This document shows positions 6,045-6,622 of a DNA stretch of 6,622 nt, in pieces. The notes under the pieces are model-generated. The model had not been told where the DNA came from. It saw nothing but the letters and a program-made list of their open reading frames with translations, and did no database searches. The DNA is from Desulfobacterales bacterium (GTDB taxonomy: Bacteria > Desulfobacterota > Desulfobacteria > Desulfobacterales > UBA2174_A). The DNA lies in assembly GCA_025454075.1 (NCBI GenBank), contig JALOPD010000203.1:1-6622 (forward strand), in the 5' to 3' direction. Position 1 is the first letter of the stretch; every line of letters starts with the position of its first letter. Made by a program: the position numbers and the translations under genes.

Positions 6045-6250
6045 TGAATGAGCCTATGCCTCCTTTAGAATTTTGATGCGGCGTTGATTCGGCTGACCGT
6101 GGGGGGATGGGGATGAGAAAGCGTTCAGCAGGGGTCCTTCGGTATCCGTGCCCCGCGGGGAAAGCGCTCATTCACGACGGATCGGTCCGCATGTCTGCCA
6201 CACCGCATTCCAGCCGCACCATCCGGCCGGAACTTTAATGCTAATTCGTC
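6045..6250 (-). other. Long 5' leader of the tol-pal operon, no gene recognised
   Basis: About 200 nt between the predicted promoter and the tolQ start (the whole non-coding gap is 6045-6361). It holds the AAAGGAGG ribosome binding site of tolQ near 6060-6067 and a perfect 10-bp palindrome, CCCCGCGGGG, at 6151-6160. An ATG at 6171 opens a long frame on the minus strand, but it has no ribosome binding site and runs out of frame through tolQ with an Arg/Pro/His-rich product, as expected of a shadow in GC-rich DNA. I recognise no riboswitch, tRNA or small RNA. The length of the leader leaves room for post-transcriptional control. Confidence 0.4.
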
Positions 6251-6278
6251 AGTATACTCCGATCACTAAAAAAGTCAA
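6251..6278 (-). promoter_or_regulatory. Sigma70-like promoter for the tol-pal operon
   Basis: On the minus strand TTGACT (6278-6273, 5 of 6) and TATACT (6256-6251, 5 of 6) are separated by 16 nt. They lie in the only markedly AT-rich stretch (about 6231-6300) of the gap between the divergent genes, upstream of tolQ. The -10 lies inside an 8-bp palindrome (AGTATACT, 6251-6258), so a TATACT is also present on the plus strand (6253-6258) facing the HD-domain gene; no good -35 accompanies it on that side. A start site near 6244 would give the ~200-nt leader. Consensus fit and position support it; no mapping data. Confidence 0.6.
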
Positions 6279-6361
6279 AAAGAGATTTCAGTTTAGGGTT
6301 GTCTTTGCACGAGGACCGGCGTAAAACCGGCTCCGACACCCCTGATCCCGGCGGAGGCGAA

Positions 6362-6622
6362 ATGAAACGAATGGCCGACCTTCTCTTCGAAGCGCGAATG
6401 CTCAAGGAAACACCCCGCTCCGGGTTCCAGTTCCTGGGGGCGGGACGCGAGTCCGTGGCCGAGCACGTCTACTCGGCCACCTTCATCGCCTACGTGATGA
6501 CGCAGCTGGTGCCCGGCGTCGATGCCCTGAAACTGATCTCCCTGTGCCTGGTTCACGACCTGCCGGAGGCGCGCATCGGGGACCTGAACTCCGTCAACAA
6601 AAACTATGTGCAAGCCGATGAA
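6362..6622 (+). CDS. HD-domain phosphohydrolase, YfbR/HDDC2-like, N-terminal 87 residues (3' end outside window)
   Basis: The start is the ATG at 6362, with GGAGG 4 nt upstream (6353-6357); the frame is open for 87 codons to the window edge. The visible protein begins MKRMADLLFEARMLKETPRS and shows the metal-binding HD signature: His from VAEHVYSA (~residue 41) and the His-Asp pair in LCLVHDLPEARIGDLN (~66-67), with the acidic EARIGD stretch that follows in this family. The pattern, an N-terminal helix, RSGFQFLG, SVAEH, then HDLPEAxxGD, fits the HD_3/YfbR-HDDC2 group, members of which are 5'-deoxynucleotidases acting on dNMPs. Most members are ~190 residues long, so roughly half is present. 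Substrate cannot be told from this fragment, so I give no gene symbol. It is divergent from the tol operon and shares its intergenic region. Confidence 0.85.
   Translation, partial: MKRMADLLFEARMLKETPRSGFQFLGAGRESVAEHVYSATFIAYVMTQLVPGVDALKLISLCLVHDLPEARIGDLNSVNKNYVQADE

Noticed and set aside
6151..6160. CCCCGCGGGG palindrome considered as an operator or terminator
   Set aside because: There is no T-tract and it is only a short GC palindrome, easily found by chance at this GC content; mentioned only as part of the leader.
5305..6171. A 288-codon open frame on the minus strand overlapping tolQ
   Set aside because: It is out of frame with tolQ, has no ribosome binding site, and its translation is the Arg/Pro/His/Gly-rich type produced by alternative frames of GC-rich genes; tolQ has conserved motifs throughout.
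6293..6613. Minus-strand frame opposite the HD-domain gene
   Set aside because: The plus strand encodes clear HD motifs with a good ribosome binding site, so this frame is a shadow.

Overview
The window looks like chromosomal DNA of a GC-rich Gram-negative bacterium. It holds a complete tol-pal envelope operon followed directly by Holliday-junction genes, all on the minus strand, with one divergent gene entering from the right edge on the plus strand. The divergent RuvA (with a TERQPKPVLIGFN-like segment), the poly(Ala-Pro) tether of Pal and the absence of ybgC before tolQ remind me of Desulfobacterota (Deltaproteobacteria). That placement is a family-level impression and was not tested by a search.

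Layout, in the direction of minus-strand transcription (right to left): a sigma70-like promoter at 6251-6278 and a leader of about 200 nt; tolQ (6044-5286), overlapping tolR (5308-4865) by 23 nt; tolA (4868-3939), overlapping tolR by 4 nt; an 80-bp gap with a candidate internal promoter; tolB (3858-2530); pal (2484-1975); a 154-bp gap with two hairpins; cpoB/ybgF (1820-972); ruvC (916-371); and the start of ruvA (345-1, cut by the window edge). On the plus strand, 6362-6622 is the 5' part of an HD-domain phosphohydrolase gene.

How the genes work together: TolQ and TolR form the proton-driven motor of the inner membrane, which energises TolA. TolA spans the periplasm and pulls on TolB/Pal, and Pal anchors the outer membrane to peptidoglycan during division. 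CpoB is the TPR/coiled-coil partner that links this machine to peptidoglycan synthesis. RuvC (resolvase) and RuvA (junction binding) work in recombination; they are probably co-transcribed but functionally separate.

I found no mobile element, CRISPR array, RNA gene or clearly new system. The content is conserved housekeeping. The points most worth a second look are the RuvA that lacks the canonical acidic-pin residues, the repeat-encoded Pal linker, the hairpins that separate pal from cpoB, and the probable lipoprotein form of CpoB.
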